Source: Anaerococcus prevotii DSM 20548
Lineage (GTDB): Bacteria > Bacillota > Clostridia > Tissierellales > Peptoniphilaceae
Assembly: GCF_000024105.1 (NCBI RefSeq)
Contig: NC_013171.1
Span: forward strand, 1 to 64,000
Reading direction: 5' to 3'
DNA length: 64,000 bases
Made by a program: the position numbers and the translations under genes. Of this stretch, positions 1-10,127 are shown one piece after another. The stretch's first letter is position 1, and the number at the start of each line of letters is the position of its first letter. The notes beneath the pieces are model-generated. The model saw only the letters and a list, made by a program, of their open reading frames with translations. It did no database searches and had not been told where the DNA came from.

Positions 1-253
1 TTAGCTGTGTAAAAGTATATGTAAAACTATGTTTTTTGCGATATTTTAACTTTTTTTGTGGATAAGATCTAAGTTAGTAAAATTTTTCCTAGGATTTGTC
101 CCTATAAAGCCTAAAATTTAGCAAAAAGAATTATCAACACAAAAGTTATCCACAAGTTATCCCACTTTTGGGGATAAGTTCTTTTTTCTCGATAAGATTT
201 TAATATTTTAAGCTTTATCCCTTGTGTATAACTTTAGAAGGAAGGTAGTATGG
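1..253. other. oriC: oriC, upstream half (DnaA-box cluster)
   Basis: This AT-rich DNA upstream of dnaA holds several DnaA boxes. TGTGGATAA lies at 57-65, TTATCAACA at 131-139, TTATCCACA at 146-154 and a near match TTATCCCAC at 157-165. With the second cluster after dnaA it forms the split origin typical of Firmicutes. The dnaA ribosome-binding site AGGAAGG is at 239-245. Confidence 0.85.
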
Positions 254-1633
254 ATGACGAATCTAGAATACATTACAGATGAATTAAAAAATGAAATGAA
301 AATGCATGTAACCGATACTCAGCAATTCGATACATGGATTAGCATTCTAAAGCCCCTAAATTTATATAGCGAGACCCTCTATCTAGAAGTTCCCAAAAAG
401 GATACCCTCTTTATCTATGACAAAATCTGGGTTCCTCAACTTCAGCTTGCTCTTGATAATATAAAGGATAAGACAGGAAAAGACCTTAAGGTTTCTGTTA
501 TTGCAAAAGATTCCGACGATTACAACAAGGTCTTAACCCTAGGCAAGGACTATGATCCCAATGGTCAGATGCGAATAAGTAAGGTCAATTCATTTCCTAG
601 ACCCCAACTTGAAGAAGAAAATATATTTGCAAATTTCGTTGAAGGTAAGTCCAACCAGTACGCTTTGGGAGTTAGCCAGGCTGTAGCGGAAAATATTTCA
701 AATAAGTCCCAAGCTAGACTCTACAATCCCCTATTCATTTACGGGGAAAGCGGCCTAGGCAAGACCCACTTGATGCAGGCTATTGCCCATGAGATTTTAG
801 ATAATAGAGATGATGCCTATGTGATGTATCTATCAAGTGAGAAATTTACAAATGAAATGATATCTGCCCTTAGGTCAACCAAAAACGAGAAGTTCAGAGA
901 AAAATACAGGTCAGTTGATATCCTTCTTATAGATGATATCCAATTCATTGCCGGAAAAGAAGGAACCCAGGAGGAGTTCTTCCACACCTTTAACGACCTT
1001 TACAATACAGGCAAGCAAATAGTAATATCATCTGATAGGCCACCAAAAGAAATAAAGCACTTAGAGAATAGGTTGATTTCAAGGTTTTCTTGGGGAATTA
1101 TAGTTGATATTGGAAAGCCTGACTTTGAGACAAGAGTTGCAATCTTACAGAAAAAACTCGACCAGTTAGGAGCTTATATAGACAATAATATTCTCTTTTA
1201 TATAGCAGAAAATATAGATACAAATATAAGAGACCTCGAAGGAGCCTTGTCTACTGCCATAGCCTATGCCAAAAGCGATAATAGAGAAGTAGTAACCATG
1301 GAAGATGCCATAAAGGGAGTTGCTACTAGAGTAAAGGATAAGAAAAAACACGTAGGTATAGATGATATACAAAAGTACGTGGCTGATAAATATGGAATCA
1401 AACTATCTGATATAAAGGGAAAATCTAGGAAAAAAGAAATTGTAAATCCTAGACAAATAGCTATGTTCCTATCAAGAGAAATCTTGGAAGATTCACTAGT
1501 AACAATCTCTAACGCCTTTGACAGAGACCATACAACTGTCATGCACGGCATTGATAAGATTCAAAAACAAATTGAAGAAGACGATAACTTCAAAGAAGAA
1601 ATTGATACTCTTTTGAAGGAGATCACAGAGTAG
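254..1633 (+). CDS. dnaA: Chromosomal replication initiator DnaA
   Basis: DnaA is the AAA+ ATPase that binds DnaA boxes, melts oriC and loads the DnaB helicase. The 459-residue protein has domain I at the N-terminus, Walker A GESGLGKT at about 164-171, Walker B LLIDDIQ at about 224-230, and the C-terminal DNA-binding helix with the signature RDHTTVMHG. The frame opens earlier at a GTG (224), but AGGAAGG sits 8 nt before the ATG at 254 and inside that longer frame, so 254 is the better start. DnaA boxes lie on both sides, which suggests autoregulation. Length and motifs are normal for the family. Confidence 0.98.
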   Translation: MTNLEYITDELKNEMKMHVTDTQQFDTWISILKPLNLYSETLYLEVPKKDTLFIYDKIWVPQLQLALDNIKDKTGKDLKVSVIAKDSDDYNKVLTLGKDYDPNGQMRISKVNSFPRPQLEEENIFANFVEGKSNQYALGVSQAVAENISNKSQARLYNPLFIYGESGLGKTHLMQAIAHEILDNRDDAYVMYLSSEKFTNEMISALRSTKNEKFREKYRSVDILLIDDIQFIAGKEGTQEEFFHTFNDLYNTGKQIVISSDRPPKEIKHLENRLISRFSWGIIVDIGKPDFETRVAILQKKLDQLGAYIDNNILFYIAENIDTNIRDLEGALSTAIAYAKSDNREVVTMEDAIKGVATRVKDKKKHVGIDDIQKYVADKYGIKLSDIKGKSRKKEIVNPRQIAMFLSREILEDSLVTISNAFDRDHTTVMHGIDKIQKQIEEDDNFKEEIDTLLKEITE

Positions 1634-1857
1634 ATTGTTTATAAGCCTGTGGATAAGTTTGTTGATAAGTCAAAAGTTTTTATCTACGAACTTTATCTTG
1701 TGGAAAGTGTGGAAAACTAGGGGTTTTATCCTTTAATTATGCCCAAGTTATCAATAGACATATTCGGCTTAATATAGCCTTTATATAAACTTATCCACAT
1801 TTATACAGGCCCTACTAATAATACTACTAAGTATATATAATAAGTTAAGGAGTAACC
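1634..1857. other. oriC: oriC, downstream half (dnaA-dnaN intergenic)
   Basis: The 224-bp dnaA-dnaN spacer carries DnaA boxes TGTGGATAA (1648-1656), TGTTGATAA (1660-1668), TTATCAATA (1748-1756) and TTATCCACA (1791-1799) separated by AT-rich stretches. This is the usual place for the unwinding element in bipartite Firmicutes origins. The dnaN promoter must also lie here; AAGGAG precedes dnaN. Confidence 0.8.
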
Positions 1858-2970
1858 ATGAAATTTAAAATCAACCAGCAAGATTTAATGAACGCTATTA
1901 CCATTGCTATGAAAGCAGTCTCAAAGAGTACCAATATACAGATACATGAATTAATATACTTTGAGTGTTCTGCTAGCTCTCTTTCACTAAGAGCCTTTGA
2001 TGGAGAAATATCTATAAAAACAAAAGTTGATGCCGTAGTAGATGAAGAAGGAGAAATGGCAGTAAAGGCGAGTCTAATCTCCAATATAGTAAGAAAACTT
2101 CCAAACGACATAGTTATAATAGAAAACAAAAATGGCAAGATCTCTATCAAATGTTCATCTTCAAGCTTTAACCTCATAGCCTTCGACTATTATGATAAAA
2201 ATGATATTAACATTCCAGAAACTAAGCCAATAGAAATAGCTAATGATATCCTCAAAAGATCCATAGGCCAGACCGAGTTTGCTACAAGTCTAGATGAGAC
2301 CAAGCTTGCTCTAACAGGAATATTATTTGAACTAAAAGAAGGATACGTCAATATGGTGGCTCTCGATGGCTACAGGGTTTCCCTAAAGAAGATAAAACTC
2401 GATTATCCAACAGACTATGAGGATAGTGAATATATCATACCTAAGAGGTCCCTACTAGAATGGTCTAGGATTGTTTCAGATGATTTGACAACTAAGCTAT
2501 ACAAGAATGAAAATGACCTAATATTTACAAGCGGTAGCACTACCATGCAATGCAAGGTAATTGATAAAAACTTTATCGACTATAGAAATATAATAAATGA
2601 TATTTCTGAAACTAGCGTTATTCTAGACAAAAGAGACTTGATCAATTCCCTAGATCGTGCCCAAGTCTTATCAGATCCAGGTAGGGCGAACCTTATTAAA
2701 ATCGAGCTTTCAGATAATGTTATGCTTATAAAGTCAAACTCAGAGATAGGGGATGTCAGGGAAGCTATAGATGTAGAGCAAAAGGGAAATGATCTGGAGA
2801 TAGCTTTTAATGCTAGATATATGCAAGAAGGGGTAAAGGCTTGTGATTCATCAAAGATAAAGCTAAACTTCAAATCATCCCTAAATCCATGCCTAATATA
2901 TCCAGAAAACTCAAGCTACGAAGATGAGGACTTTACCTACCTAGTTCTTCCAGTAAGACTTGCGAATTGA
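1858..2970 (+). CDS. dnaN: DNA polymerase III beta subunit (sliding clamp)
   Basis: The beta clamp is a ring-shaped dimer that tethers DNA polymerase III to DNA. The 370-residue protein has the normal three-domain length and ends in the typical clamp tail (...TYLVLPVRLAN). AAGGAG lies 5-6 nt before the ATG. The gene follows dnaA across an origin spacer and leads directly into yaaA and recF, the standard Firmicutes order. No abnormal features were seen. Confidence 0.97.
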   Translation: MKFKINQQDLMNAITIAMKAVSKSTNIQIHELIYFECSASSLSLRAFDGEISIKTKVDAVVDEEGEMAVKASLISNIVRKLPNDIVIIENKNGKISIKCSSSSFNLIAFDYYDKNDINIPETKPIEIANDILKRSIGQTEFATSLDETKLALTGILFELKEGYVNMVALDGYRVSLKKIKLDYPTDYEDSEYIIPKRSLLEWSRIVSDDLTTKLYKNENDLIFTSGSTTMQCKVIDKNFIDYRNIINDISETSVILDKRDLINSLDRAQVLSDPGRANLIKIELSDNVMLIKSNSEIGDVREAIDVEQKGNDLEIAFNARYMQEGVKACDSSKIKLNFKSSLNPCLIYPENSSYEDEDFTYLVLPVRLAN

Positions 2971-2977
2971 GGTAGTT

Positions 2978-3184
2978 ATGGAAAAAATTGAATTTGAAAG
3001 TGAAGAGATAAAATTAAAAGATTTACTAAAGGCGACTAATATTATCCCTACAGGAGGTCTTGCCAAAGTTATAATCAAAGAAGAAGGGGTCCTATTAAAT
3101 GGATCTCCTTGCTTTGTGGCAGGAAAAAAGCTCCACAAAGGAGATACAGTCGAATTTGATGATTTTTCGATTACAATTGTATAA
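2978..3184 (+). CDS. yaaA: S4-domain RNA-binding protein YaaA
   Basis: This 68-residue protein carries an S4-like RNA-binding fold (KLKDLLKATNIIPTGGLAK...VLLNG...GDTVEFD). Genes of this family sit between dnaN and recF in most Firmicutes; the role is thought to be RNA/ribosome related but is not well defined. The frame could open at a TTG inside dnaN (2960), but GAGG 5 nt before the ATG at 2978 favours that start. Its stop overlaps the recF start in a TAATG junction, implying translational coupling. Confidence 0.9.
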   Translation: MEKIEFESEEIKLKDLLKATNIIPTGGLAKVIIKEEGVLLNGSPCFVAGKKLHKGDTVEFDDFSITIV

Positions 3185-4263
3185 TGCGGATCAAAGATTT
3201 AAAGTTAAATAATTTTAGAAATTATTTTTATGAAAATGTAGAATTTAACAAGGACTCCAATATCTTCATTGGGGATAATGCCCAGGGGAAGACCAATCTT
3301 TTAGAAAGTGTCTATTATTTGGCTAACGCTTCAAGCTTTAAGAAGATTAGGGATAAGGATATAGTAAGGTTTGGCCAAAGCCAGATGAAGCTTGCTGGCA
3401 CTATAAGAAAGGGCAGGTCTTTTAAGGAAGTTTTCATAGAAGTAAAGGATAATGATAAGAGTATTTTCGTAAATGGAGTAAAATATGATAGGAGGAAAGA
3501 TTTAAGATCTCTTTTCAAGATTGTCTTATTTACTCCAGAAGATCTTGGAATAATTAAGGATGGGCCAAATCGTAGGAGAGATTTAATCGATGAAATCATA
3601 GAAGAAATTGATTTATCCTATAAGGCCAACAAAAGAGATTACGATAAGATTCTCTATCAAAGAAATAAGCTTTTGAAAAAACAAAAAGCTCCCTACTTTA
3701 AAGAACAACTAGAGGCTTTCGATAAGTCTCTTACAAAGCTTTCATACAAGATATATAAGACTAGGGATAAATTTATTAAAATTGTTGATAAATTTGCTAG
3801 TGAATTTCACTCATCTCTAACAGAGAATAAGGAAGAGTTAAAACTAAGCTATAAGGCTGATATTGAAGCTAAAAGTCTCACAGAATATGAGGAAGTTTTT
3901 AGGTCGGCGAGAGACTTAGATTTTAAATACCTTACTAGCCAAAGAGGAATCCATAGGGATGAGATTGAAATAAGTATAAATGGTAAAAATACCAAAAGCT
4001 TTGCTTCTCAAGGTCAACAGCGTTCAGCTATCTTAAACATTAGACTTGCGGAAGTAAGGTTGATTAAGGAAGTGACAGGAGATGAGGCTGTCATTTTGTT
4101 TGACGATGTCTTTTCAGAGCTAGATGAGAAAAGGTCTATGTTTTTGTTAGAAAACCTCAAGGGCTTTCAGACAATAATAACTGCAACCAATACCAAGAGT
4201 TTGGAGTATGTAGATAGGGAAAAGATTTCATATATCTTAGATGGAAAGATTAGAAAGGAATAG
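3184..4263 (+). CDS. recF: DNA replication/repair protein RecF
   Basis: RecF is an SMC-like ATPase that helps load RecA at gapped DNA. The 359-residue protein has an N-terminal Walker A (GDNAQGKTN, near residue 30), a signature region near [12 protein letters not shown], and Walker [14 protein letters not shown] near the C-terminus. The ATG overlaps the yaaA stop by one base. gyrB follows with one base between the recF stop and the gyrB ATG. Length and motifs are normal. Confidence 0.96.
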   Translation: MRIKDLKLNNFRNYFYENVEFNKDSNIFIGDNAQGKTNLLESVYYLANASSFKKIRDKDIVRFGQSQMKLAGTIRKGRSFKEVFIEVKDNDKSIFVNGVKYDRRKDLRSLFKIVLFTPEDLGIIKDGPNRRRDLIDEIIEEIDLSYKANKRDYDKILYQRNKLLKKQKAPYFKEQLEAFDKSLTKLSYKIYKTRDKFIKIVDKFASEFHSSLTENKEELKLSYKADIEAKSLTEYEEVFRSARDLDFKYLTSQRGIHRDEIEISINGKNTKSFASQGQQRSAILNIRLAEVRLIKEVTGDEAVILFDDVFSELDEKRSMFLLENLKGFQTIITATNTKSLEYVDREKISYILDGKIRKE

Positions 4264-4264
4264 T

Positions 4265-6166
4265 ATGCAAGATAACAATTATGATGCTGGCAATATCAGG
4301 GTCTTGGAAGGACTAGAACCAGTTAGACTAAGACCGGGTATGTATATAGGTTCGACCAGCGAAAAGGGACTTCACCACTTAGTTTACGAAGTCGTTGACA
4401 ACTCTGTAGATGAAGCCTTGGCAGGTCGTTGCGACTACATAAAAGTAACAGTAACAAAAGATAATGTAATAAAAGTCGAGGATGACGGTTCAGGAATTCC
4501 AGTAAAAGAGCACCCTACAACTCACAAATCGACCCTTGAGACAGTCCTTACAGTATTGCACGCTGGTGGTAAGTTTGACGACTCTGCCTATCAGTTTTCG
4601 GGAGGACTTCACGGTGTAGGTGTCTCTGTAGTAAACGCCCTAAGTGAATACCTAATAGCAGAGGTCAAAAGAGATGGTCACATTTACAAGATGACTTTTG
4701 CCAAGGGAGAAGTCACCAGCGATTTGGAAATTATTGGAGATACGGATGAGACCGGTACAACTATAACATTTAAGCCAGATGGAGAGATTTTCGATACAAC
4801 AATATTTGATAGGAAAACTTTAGAAAATAGGTTCAGGGAAATGGCCTTCCTCAATAAGGGAGTAGAAATAATCCTTGAAGATGAGAGAGATGACTTTTCC
4901 GAAAGCTTCAAATATGAGGGTGGAATCAAGGAATTTGTAACATATCTTAATAGAAATAAGACTCCAATTATGGAGCAAGTTCCTCACTTCGATGGCATGC
5001 AAGAAGATATAGAAGTAGAAGTAAGCTTCCAATATACAGATGGTTACAGCGAAAATATCCTAACCTATGCCAACAATATCCACACACCAGAAGGCGGAAC
5101 CCACCTATCAGGCTTTAGGTCAGCCCTTACAAGAACAGTAAATGATTACGCTAGAAACTTTAAGTTCCTAAAAGAAAATGACGAAAACCTTCAAGGTGAC
5201 GACATAAGAGAAGGAATTACTGCTGTAGTTTCTATCAAAATATCAGACCCACAATTTGAAGGACAAACCAAGGCTAAACTTGGAAACTCAGAGGTTAGAG
5301 GAGCGGTAGATACCTTCGTTAGCCAGAGACTTCAAGCTTATCTAGAAGAAAATCCAAAGCCTGCCAAAAATATAATAGAAAAGGCCCTAGCATCCAGAAG
5401 AGCAAGGGAGGCTGCAAGAAAGGCAAGAGACTTAACTAGGAAAAGATCAATTCTAGATTCTACAACTCTTCCAGGAAAACTTGCGGATTGCCAATCAACC
5501 GATCTTTCCGAAAATGAAATTTTCATAGTCGAGGGTAATTCTGCGGGAGGATCTGCTAAGGGTGGAAGAGATAACAGGATTCAAGCCATTCTTCCCTTAA
5601 GAGGAAAAATCATGAATGTAGAAAAGGCTAATCTCGATAGAATCCTAAACTCAGAAGAAATTAAGGCTATGATTACAGCCTTCGGCACAGGAATAGGCAA
5701 GGAATTTGATATATCTAAACTCCGCTACGGCAAGATTATAATCATGACCGATGCCGACGTCGATGGTGCCCATATCAGAACCCTTCTTTTGACCTTCTTC
5801 TACAGGTACATGAAGCCACTAATAGATGAAGGCCATGTATACGTTGCCCAACCACCTTTATATAAGATCAGTCACGGCAGAAATGAACGCTATGTATATA
5901 CAGACGCCGAAAGAGACAAGGTCCTTAAGGAACTTAATGTAGATAATTACAAAATAAACAGATATAAGGGTCTTGGTGAGATGAATGCAGATCAACTATG
6001 GGATACTACAATGGATCCAGATCACAGGGTTCTTCTAAGAGTAAATGAAGACCTAGATTCAACTAGTACAGATGATACTTTCTCACTTCTAATGGGAGAG
6101 AAGGTAGAACCAAGACGTAACTTTATCCAAGAAAACGCCAAGTACGTATCAAATATTGACGTATAG
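4265..6166 (+). CDS. gyrB: DNA gyrase subunit B
   Basis: GyrB is the ATPase half of gyrase and works with GyrA to introduce negative supercoils. The 633-residue protein has the GHKL ATPase region ([36 protein letters not shown]) and a TOPRIM region with [14 protein letters not shown] and [13 protein letters not shown]. An in-frame ATG lies at 4241 inside recF, but AAAGGA 5 nt upstream of 4265 and the family's start position favour 4265. It is followed by gyrA after 8 bp, so the two are co-transcribed. Confidence 0.97.
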   Translation: MQDNNYDAGNIRVLEGLEPVRLRPGMYIGSTSEKGLHHLVYEVVDNSVDEALAGRCDYIKVTVTKDNVIKVEDDGSGIPVKEHPTTHKSTLETVLTVLHAGGKFDDSAYQFSGGLHGVGVSVVNALSEYLIAEVKRDGHIYKMTFAKGEVTSDLEIIGDTDETGTTITFKPDGEIFDTTIFDRKTLENRFREMAFLNKGVEIILEDERDDFSESFKYEGGIKEFVTYLNRNKTPIMEQVPHFDGMQEDIEVEVSFQYTDGYSENILTYANNIHTPEGGTHLSGFRSALTRTVNDYARNFKFLKENDENLQGDDIREGITAVVSIKISDPQFEGQTKAKLGNSEVRGAVDTFVSQRLQAYLEENPKPAKNIIEKALASRRAREAARKARDLTRKRSILDSTTLPGKLADCQSTDLSENEIFIVEGNSAGGSAKGGRDNRIQAILPLRGKIMNVEKANLDRILNSEEIKAMITAFGTGIGKEFDISKLRYGKIIIMTDADVDGAHIRTLLLTFFYRYMKPLIDEGHVYVAQPPLYKISHGRNERYVYTDAERDKVLKELNVDNYKINRYKGLGEMNADQLWDTTMDPDHRVLLRVNEDLDSTSTDDTFSLLMGEKVEPRRNFIQENAKYVSNIDV

Positions 6167-6174
6167 GAGGCAAA

Positions 6175-8619
6175 ATGATAGAAGATAACAATATTATTAA
6201 TGTAGACCTAGAAAAGAAGATGAAGGACTCCTATCTCGAATACTCCATGAGTGTAATCGTATCTAGGGCCCTTCCAGATGTAAGAGATGGTCTAAAACCA
6301 GTTCATAGAAGAATCCTCTACGGGATGGAAGGCCTAGGACTTGATCCAAATAAGCCTACTAGGAAATCCGCTAGGGTAGTCGGTGATGTAATGGGTAAAT
6401 ACCATCCTCACGGTGATAGTGCCATCTACGATGCCTTGGTAAGACTTGCCCAGGACTTCTCAACCAGATATCCTTTGGCCCAGGGTCAAGGTAACTTTGG
6501 TTCAATAGACGGAGATGACGCAGCTGCTATGCGTTATACAGAAGTTAGGATGAGCAAGATCGCCAAGGAGATGCTAAGAGATATCAACAAGGATACGGTC
6601 GACTTTATGCCAAACTTCGACGAAGAGGAATTGGAACCAGTTGTCCTTCCTTCAAGATTTCCTAATCTTCTTGTAAATGGATCAAATGGTATAGCTGTAG
6701 GTATGGCTACAAATATGGCTCCTCACAATCTAGGAGAGTCAATTGATGCTTGTATAGCCTATATGAAAGATCCTGAAATCTCTATTGAGGATCTAAACAA
6801 AATAATACCAGGACCAGACTTTCCAACAGGAGCCTACATCCTCGGTAAAGCAGGAATAAAGGATGCCTATAGTACAGGACGAGGCAAGGTAAAGCTCCGT
6901 GCTGTTTGTAAAATCGAACCCTTCAAGAAAAATAGGGAAAGAATAGTAATCACAGAAATTCCTTACCAGGTAAACAAGTCAAGGCTAATAGAAAAGATAG
7001 CAGACCTTGTTAAAGATAAGAGAATCGATGGCATATCTGATATTAGGGATGAGTCAGACAGAAAGGGAATGAGGATTGTAATAGAGATCAAAAGAGACTC
7101 TAATGCCAATATCGTCCTCAACAATCTCTACAAATATACCCAACTTGAGACAACATTTGGAATAATAAACCTAGCCCTAGTAGATGGGGTGCCTAAGGTT
7201 TTAAATCTCAAGGAATTAATCGAATACTATATCGAACATCAAAAGGATGTAGTAACTAGAAGGACAAGCTTCGACCTATCCAAGGCTAAGGCTAGAAAAC
7301 ACATTGTAGAAGGTCTTATAATAGCAATCGATAATATCGATGAAATAATAAGAATAATTAGATCTTCTTATGATAACGACGAGATCAAGAAAATATTCTT
7401 TGAAAAATTCGGCCTTACAGATAAGCAATCTCAAGCTATCCTCGATATGCAACTTAAAAGACTATCAGGACTTGAAATTGACAAGTTAAATGCTGAAAAC
7501 AAAGAGCTAGAAGAGACTATAGCATACCTTCTTTCTATCCTAAATTCAGAAGAAAACCTCCTCAATCTAATAATCGATGAGATGGAAGAGATAAAAGAGA
7601 AATTCTCTGATGACAGAAGAAGCAAGATTATTCCAGATGAGGGTGAAATCGACATAGAAGAGCTAATCGAAAAAGAAGATGTCCTCCTTACCCTAACTAA
7701 AGATGGCTACATCAAAAGACTCCCTATAGATACCTACAAGGTCCAAAATAGGGGTGGCAAGGGAATAGCAGCAGGCAATACCAAAGAGGGAGACTTTATC
7801 AAGAAGATAAAGACAACCAACACCCACGAGGACCTCTTATTCTTCACCTCCTTCGGTAAGGTCTACTCCCTAAAGACCTACGAAGTCCCAGAAGGAAGCC
7901 GCCAATCAAGAGGAATTGCAATTATCAATATCCTAAAGCTTGAATCTGGAGAAAAAATTACAGAAATGATGACCCTATCCGAACTAAACAAGGATAGCCA
8001 AATAGTCCTTCAAACCAAAATGGGTACAATCAAGAAAACTGATGCCGAAAACTTCACAAATATTAGGAAAAATGGAATCATAGCCATCTCCCTCAAAGAA
8101 TACGATAGGCTAATCTCAGTTAGACAAATAGATAAGGAAGAAGAGTTAATCATATCAACTAAAAATGGTATGACCATCCAATTTAACTCAGCTGACCTTA
8201 GATCTATGGGAAGAATCGCCCAAGGTGTAAGGGCAATCAAGCTCGACAAGGACGATGAAGTTGTATCTATGAATATAAAAGGCGATGAGACCTATCTGCT
8301 TGTAGTAACAGAAAACGCCTACGGCAAGAAGACCTCCTTTAACAATTTCAAAAATCAAAATAGGGGTGGCAAGGGTGTCAAATGCCACAAGGTTACAGAA
8401 AAAACAGGAAAAATCATAGATACTTTACCAGTAGACCTAGATAATGATATAATGATGGTATCCCTATCAGGTGATATGATAAGATTAAATGTAAGGGACA
8501 TATCTATAACAGGCAGAAACACAGTAGGTGTCAAGCTTAAAAACCTTACAGATGAAAATGACAGGATTGTTTCAGTAACTAAATATAGCACTTTGGAAGA
8601 AGAGGAAGAAGATGTTTAA
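6175..8619 (+). CDS. gyrA: DNA gyrase subunit A
   Basis: GyrA is the DNA cleavage and rejoining subunit. The 814-residue protein carries the quinolone-resistance region with [20 protein letters not shown] and the catalytic Tyr in AAMRYTEVR, then the C-terminal beta-pinwheel with repeated NRGGKG boxes (two GyrA-box-like copies are visible). AGGAGG lies 5 nt before the ATG. Its last 8 bases overlap the following STAS gene, an unusual link between gyrase and a sigma-factor module. The QRDR has Ser-to-Ala at the usual HGDSA position only in spacing; no resistance call is made. Confidence 0.97.
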   Translation: MIEDNNIINVDLEKKMKDSYLEYSMSVIVSRALPDVRDGLKPVHRRILYGMEGLGLDPNKPTRKSARVVGDVMGKYHPHGDSAIYDALVRLAQDFSTRYPLAQGQGNFGSIDGDDAAAMRYTEVRMSKIAKEMLRDINKDTVDFMPNFDEEELEPVVLPSRFPNLLVNGSNGIAVGMATNMAPHNLGESIDACIAYMKDPEISIEDLNKIIPGPDFPTGAYILGKAGIKDAYSTGRGKVKLRAVCKIEPFKKNRERIVITEIPYQVNKSRLIEKIADLVKDKRIDGISDIRDESDRKGMRIVIEIKRDSNANIVLNNLYKYTQLETTFGIINLALVDGVPKVLNLKELIEYYIEHQKDVVTRRTSFDLSKAKARKHIVEGLIIAIDNIDEIIRIIRSSYDNDEIKKIFFEKFGLTDKQSQAILDMQLKRLSGLEIDKLNAENKELEETIAYLLSILNSEENLLNLIIDEMEEIKEKFSDDRRSKIIPDEGEIDIEELIEKEDVLLTLTKDGYIKRLPIDTYKVQNRGGKGIAAGNTKEGDFIKKIKTTNTHEDLLFFTSFGKVYSLKTYEVPEGSRQSRGIAIINILKLESGEKITEMMTLSELNKDSQIVLQTKMGTIKKTDAENFTNIRKNGIIAISLKEYDRLISVRQIDKEEELIISTKNGMTIQFNSADLRSMGRIAQGVRAIKLDKDDEVVSMNIKGDETYLLVVTENAYGKKTSFNNFKNQNRGGKGVKCHKVTEKTGKIIDTLPVDLDNDIMMVSLSGDMIRLNVRDISITGRNTVGVKLKNLTDENDRIVSVTKYSTLEEEEEDV

Positions 8620-8917
8620 GGCAAATATAACAGAAGAAAAGGACAAATTAGTGCTAGATCTATCTGGAGATCTCGATGTATATTCAGAAGAAGAGTTCAA
8701 ATCTCTTATAGAAGATGAAATAGAAACTGTGAACAAAGATATATTAATAGATATCAAAAATCTTGACTATCTCGACTCAACAGGTCTTGGTATGTTTATG
8801 AGAATATATAAGATAAATGAGGAAAGAGGAAAAAAAGTAAAGATAATCAACCCAAAAGAAAATATCTTAAAGCTTTTCAAGATTACAGATCTTACAGAAA
8901 TATTTGAGATGGTGTAA
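8612..8917 (+). CDS. STAS-domain anti-sigma factor antagonist (SpoIIAA/RsbV-like)
   Basis: This 101-residue single STAS domain resembles RsbV and SpoIIAA, which bind the anti-sigma kinase and free the sigma factor. The phospho-acceptor motif DSTGLG near residue 57 is intact, so a Ser/Thr phosphorylation switch is possible. The ATG lies inside gyrA (8-bp overlap) and the next two genes follow with 1-bp gap or overlap, so gyrA, this gene, the GHKL-like gene and the sigma gene form one coupled unit. Whether it is RsbV- or SpoIIAA-type cannot be told from sequence alone. Confidence 0.88.
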   Translation: MFKANITEEKDKLVLDLSGDLDVYSEEEFKSLIEDEIETVNKDILIDIKNLDYLDSTGLGMFMRIYKINEERGKKVKIINPKENILKLFKITDLTEIFEMV

Positions 8918-8918
8918 T

Positions 8919-9254
8919 ATGGAAAAAATAAGCATTAAAATTCCTGCAAATAGCCTCTATATCAAATCCTTGAGGCTCTTTGCAGCAAGCCTTGCCTCAG
9001 ATTTGGGCTTTAATATAGAAGAAGTCGAAGATATAAGAGTAGTAGTATCTGAGGCAGTAAATTACAAGCTAAACGAAGAAGACATCACAATAAACTTCTA
9101 TGCAGAAGAGAAAAATCTCAAGGTAGAAGTAATAGGAAAGGACAGAGAGCTTGAGCCAAGAGCCCTTTCTATGAGAGACCTAATCCTAGAAGAATTATGT
9201 GATGAACTAACAATCGAAGATGAAAAGATTCTACTAACAATAAGGGCAGAATAA
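8919..9254 (+). CDS. Truncated/degenerate anti-sigma GHKL protein (RsbW/SpoIIAB-like)
   Basis: By position between an STAS antagonist and a SigB/F-type sigma gene, and by similarity at both ends, this 111-residue protein is the anti-sigma partner. An N-box remnant is visible (VVVSEAVN), and the C-terminal part (LILEELCDELTI) resembles the end of RsbW. However, the DxGxG G1 box and the glycine-rich ATP lid seen in SpoIIAB and RsbW are not present, and the protein is about 30 residues shorter than those kinases. It may bind sigma without kinase activity. ATG 8919 is chosen over an upstream TTG (8904) because the ATG follows the previous stop by one base. Confidence 0.75.
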   Translation: MEKISIKIPANSLYIKSLRLFAASLASDLGFNIEEVEDIRVVVSEAVNYKLNEEDITINFYAEEKNLKVEVIGKDRELEPRALSMRDLILEELCDELTIEDEKILLTIRAE

Positions 9255-10021
9255 TGTCTAAGTCAAGCAAACAAGAGCACAAAGAGGCCATTCAAGAAAA
9301 ATTCGAAGAGTATTACCAAACTCGCGACTTAAAACTTAGGGATGAGCTTATCAAAGAGCATATGTATATAGTCGATATCCTATCCAACAAATACGTGGGA
9401 AAGGGAATCGAAAAAGATGATCTCTACCAAGTCGCAAGCTTAGGCTTGATCTACGCTGTAGAAAGATACGACCCAACCAAGGGTTATGCCTTCTCATCCT
9501 TTGCAACCCCAACCATAATGGGAGAGCTTAAGAGATACTTCAGGGATAAGGGCTGGGTAATAAGAGTTCCTCGAAGGATCCAGAATCTTTACAAAAAGAT
9601 CAATACAGCCAAGAAAATCCTCCCTCAAGAGCTTCAAAGAACCCCAACCATAGCCGACATCGCTGACTATTTGGGAGAAGATGAGGAGACAATACTCGAG
9701 ACTATGGAAGCAAGCAAGGTCTATACTCCTCAATCCTTGGACATGAAATATCAGGTCCAAAAGGGAGAAAACGCCATCGACTTATCGGATATGATTGGAG
9801 AAGAAGATAAGAACTTCGACTCAATCGAGCTAAAAGATTTAATTGATAAGTCCAAAGAAAGACTAAACGACCTAGAAAAAGAAATCCTAGAACTCAGATA
9901 CTACGAAGGAAGAACCCAGGTAGACATAGCAAATACCTTGGACATAAGCCAGATGACAGTATCAAGAATTGAGAAAAAAATATTACAAAAATTCAGCATA
10001 GAATTAGAAAAGATGAAATAA
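9254..10021 (+). CDS. RNA polymerase sigma factor, SigB/SigF/SigG type
   Basis: This 255-residue group-3 sigma factor directs RNA polymerase to alternative promoters. Region 2 is seen in DDLYQVASLGLIYAVERYDPTKGYAFSSFA split over residues 58-90, region 3 follows VIRVPRRIQNLYKKI, and region 4 is the C-terminal HTH (LRYYEGRTQVDIANTL...SQMTVSRIEKK). The ATG overlaps the preceding stop (ATAATG), implying coupling. It could serve a general stress role (SigB) or be a relic of the sporulation SigF operon; no other sporulation genes are in the window. Confidence 0.9.
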   Translation: MSKSSKQEHKEAIQEKFEEYYQTRDLKLRDELIKEHMYIVDILSNKYVGKGIEKDDLYQVASLGLIYAVERYDPTKGYAFSSFATPTIMGELKRYFRDKGWVIRVPRRIQNLYKKINTAKKILPQELQRTPTIADIADYLGEDEETILETMEASKVYTPQSLDMKYQVQKGENAIDLSDMIGEEDKNFDSIELKDLIDKSKERLNDLEKEILELRYYEGRTQVDIANTLDISQMTVSRIEKKILQKFSIELEKMK

Positions 10022-10050
10022 GGATCTCGCTTAAGCGGGGTTCTTTTTCT
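10022..10050 (+). terminator. Rho-independent terminator after the sigma gene
   Basis: The stem GGATCTCGC pairs with GCGGGGTTC (three G-U pairs) around a TTAA loop, followed by TTTTTCTTT. It ends the gyrA-sigma transcript. Confidence 0.85.
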
Positions 10051-10057
10051 TTGCCTT

Positions 10058-10099
10058 GTAACATATGTTACTGATTATTATTATCAATAGTTATATAAT
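10058..10099 (+). promoter_or_regulatory. Perfect 14-bp palindrome plus -10 element (CRP/FNR-family operator, possibly HcpR)
   Basis: GTAACATATGTTAC at 10058-10071 is a perfect palindrome of the GTAAC-N4-GTTAC type that I recall for HcpR-like CRP/FNR regulators in clostridia. A TATAAT -10 is at 10094-10099 and no good -35 is present. If transcription starts about 7 nt after the -10, the palindrome is centred near -41.5, the classical class II activator position. The regulator identity is inference. Confidence 0.65.
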
Positions 10100-10127
10100 A
10101 AAATTAGTTAAAGATATGGAGGCAAGT

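Noticed and set aside
8612-10021. Sporulation spoIIA operon
   Set aside because: Gene order matches spoIIA as well as rsbVW-sigB, but no other sporulation gene is present and the anti-sigma is degenerate, so a sporulation label is not supported.
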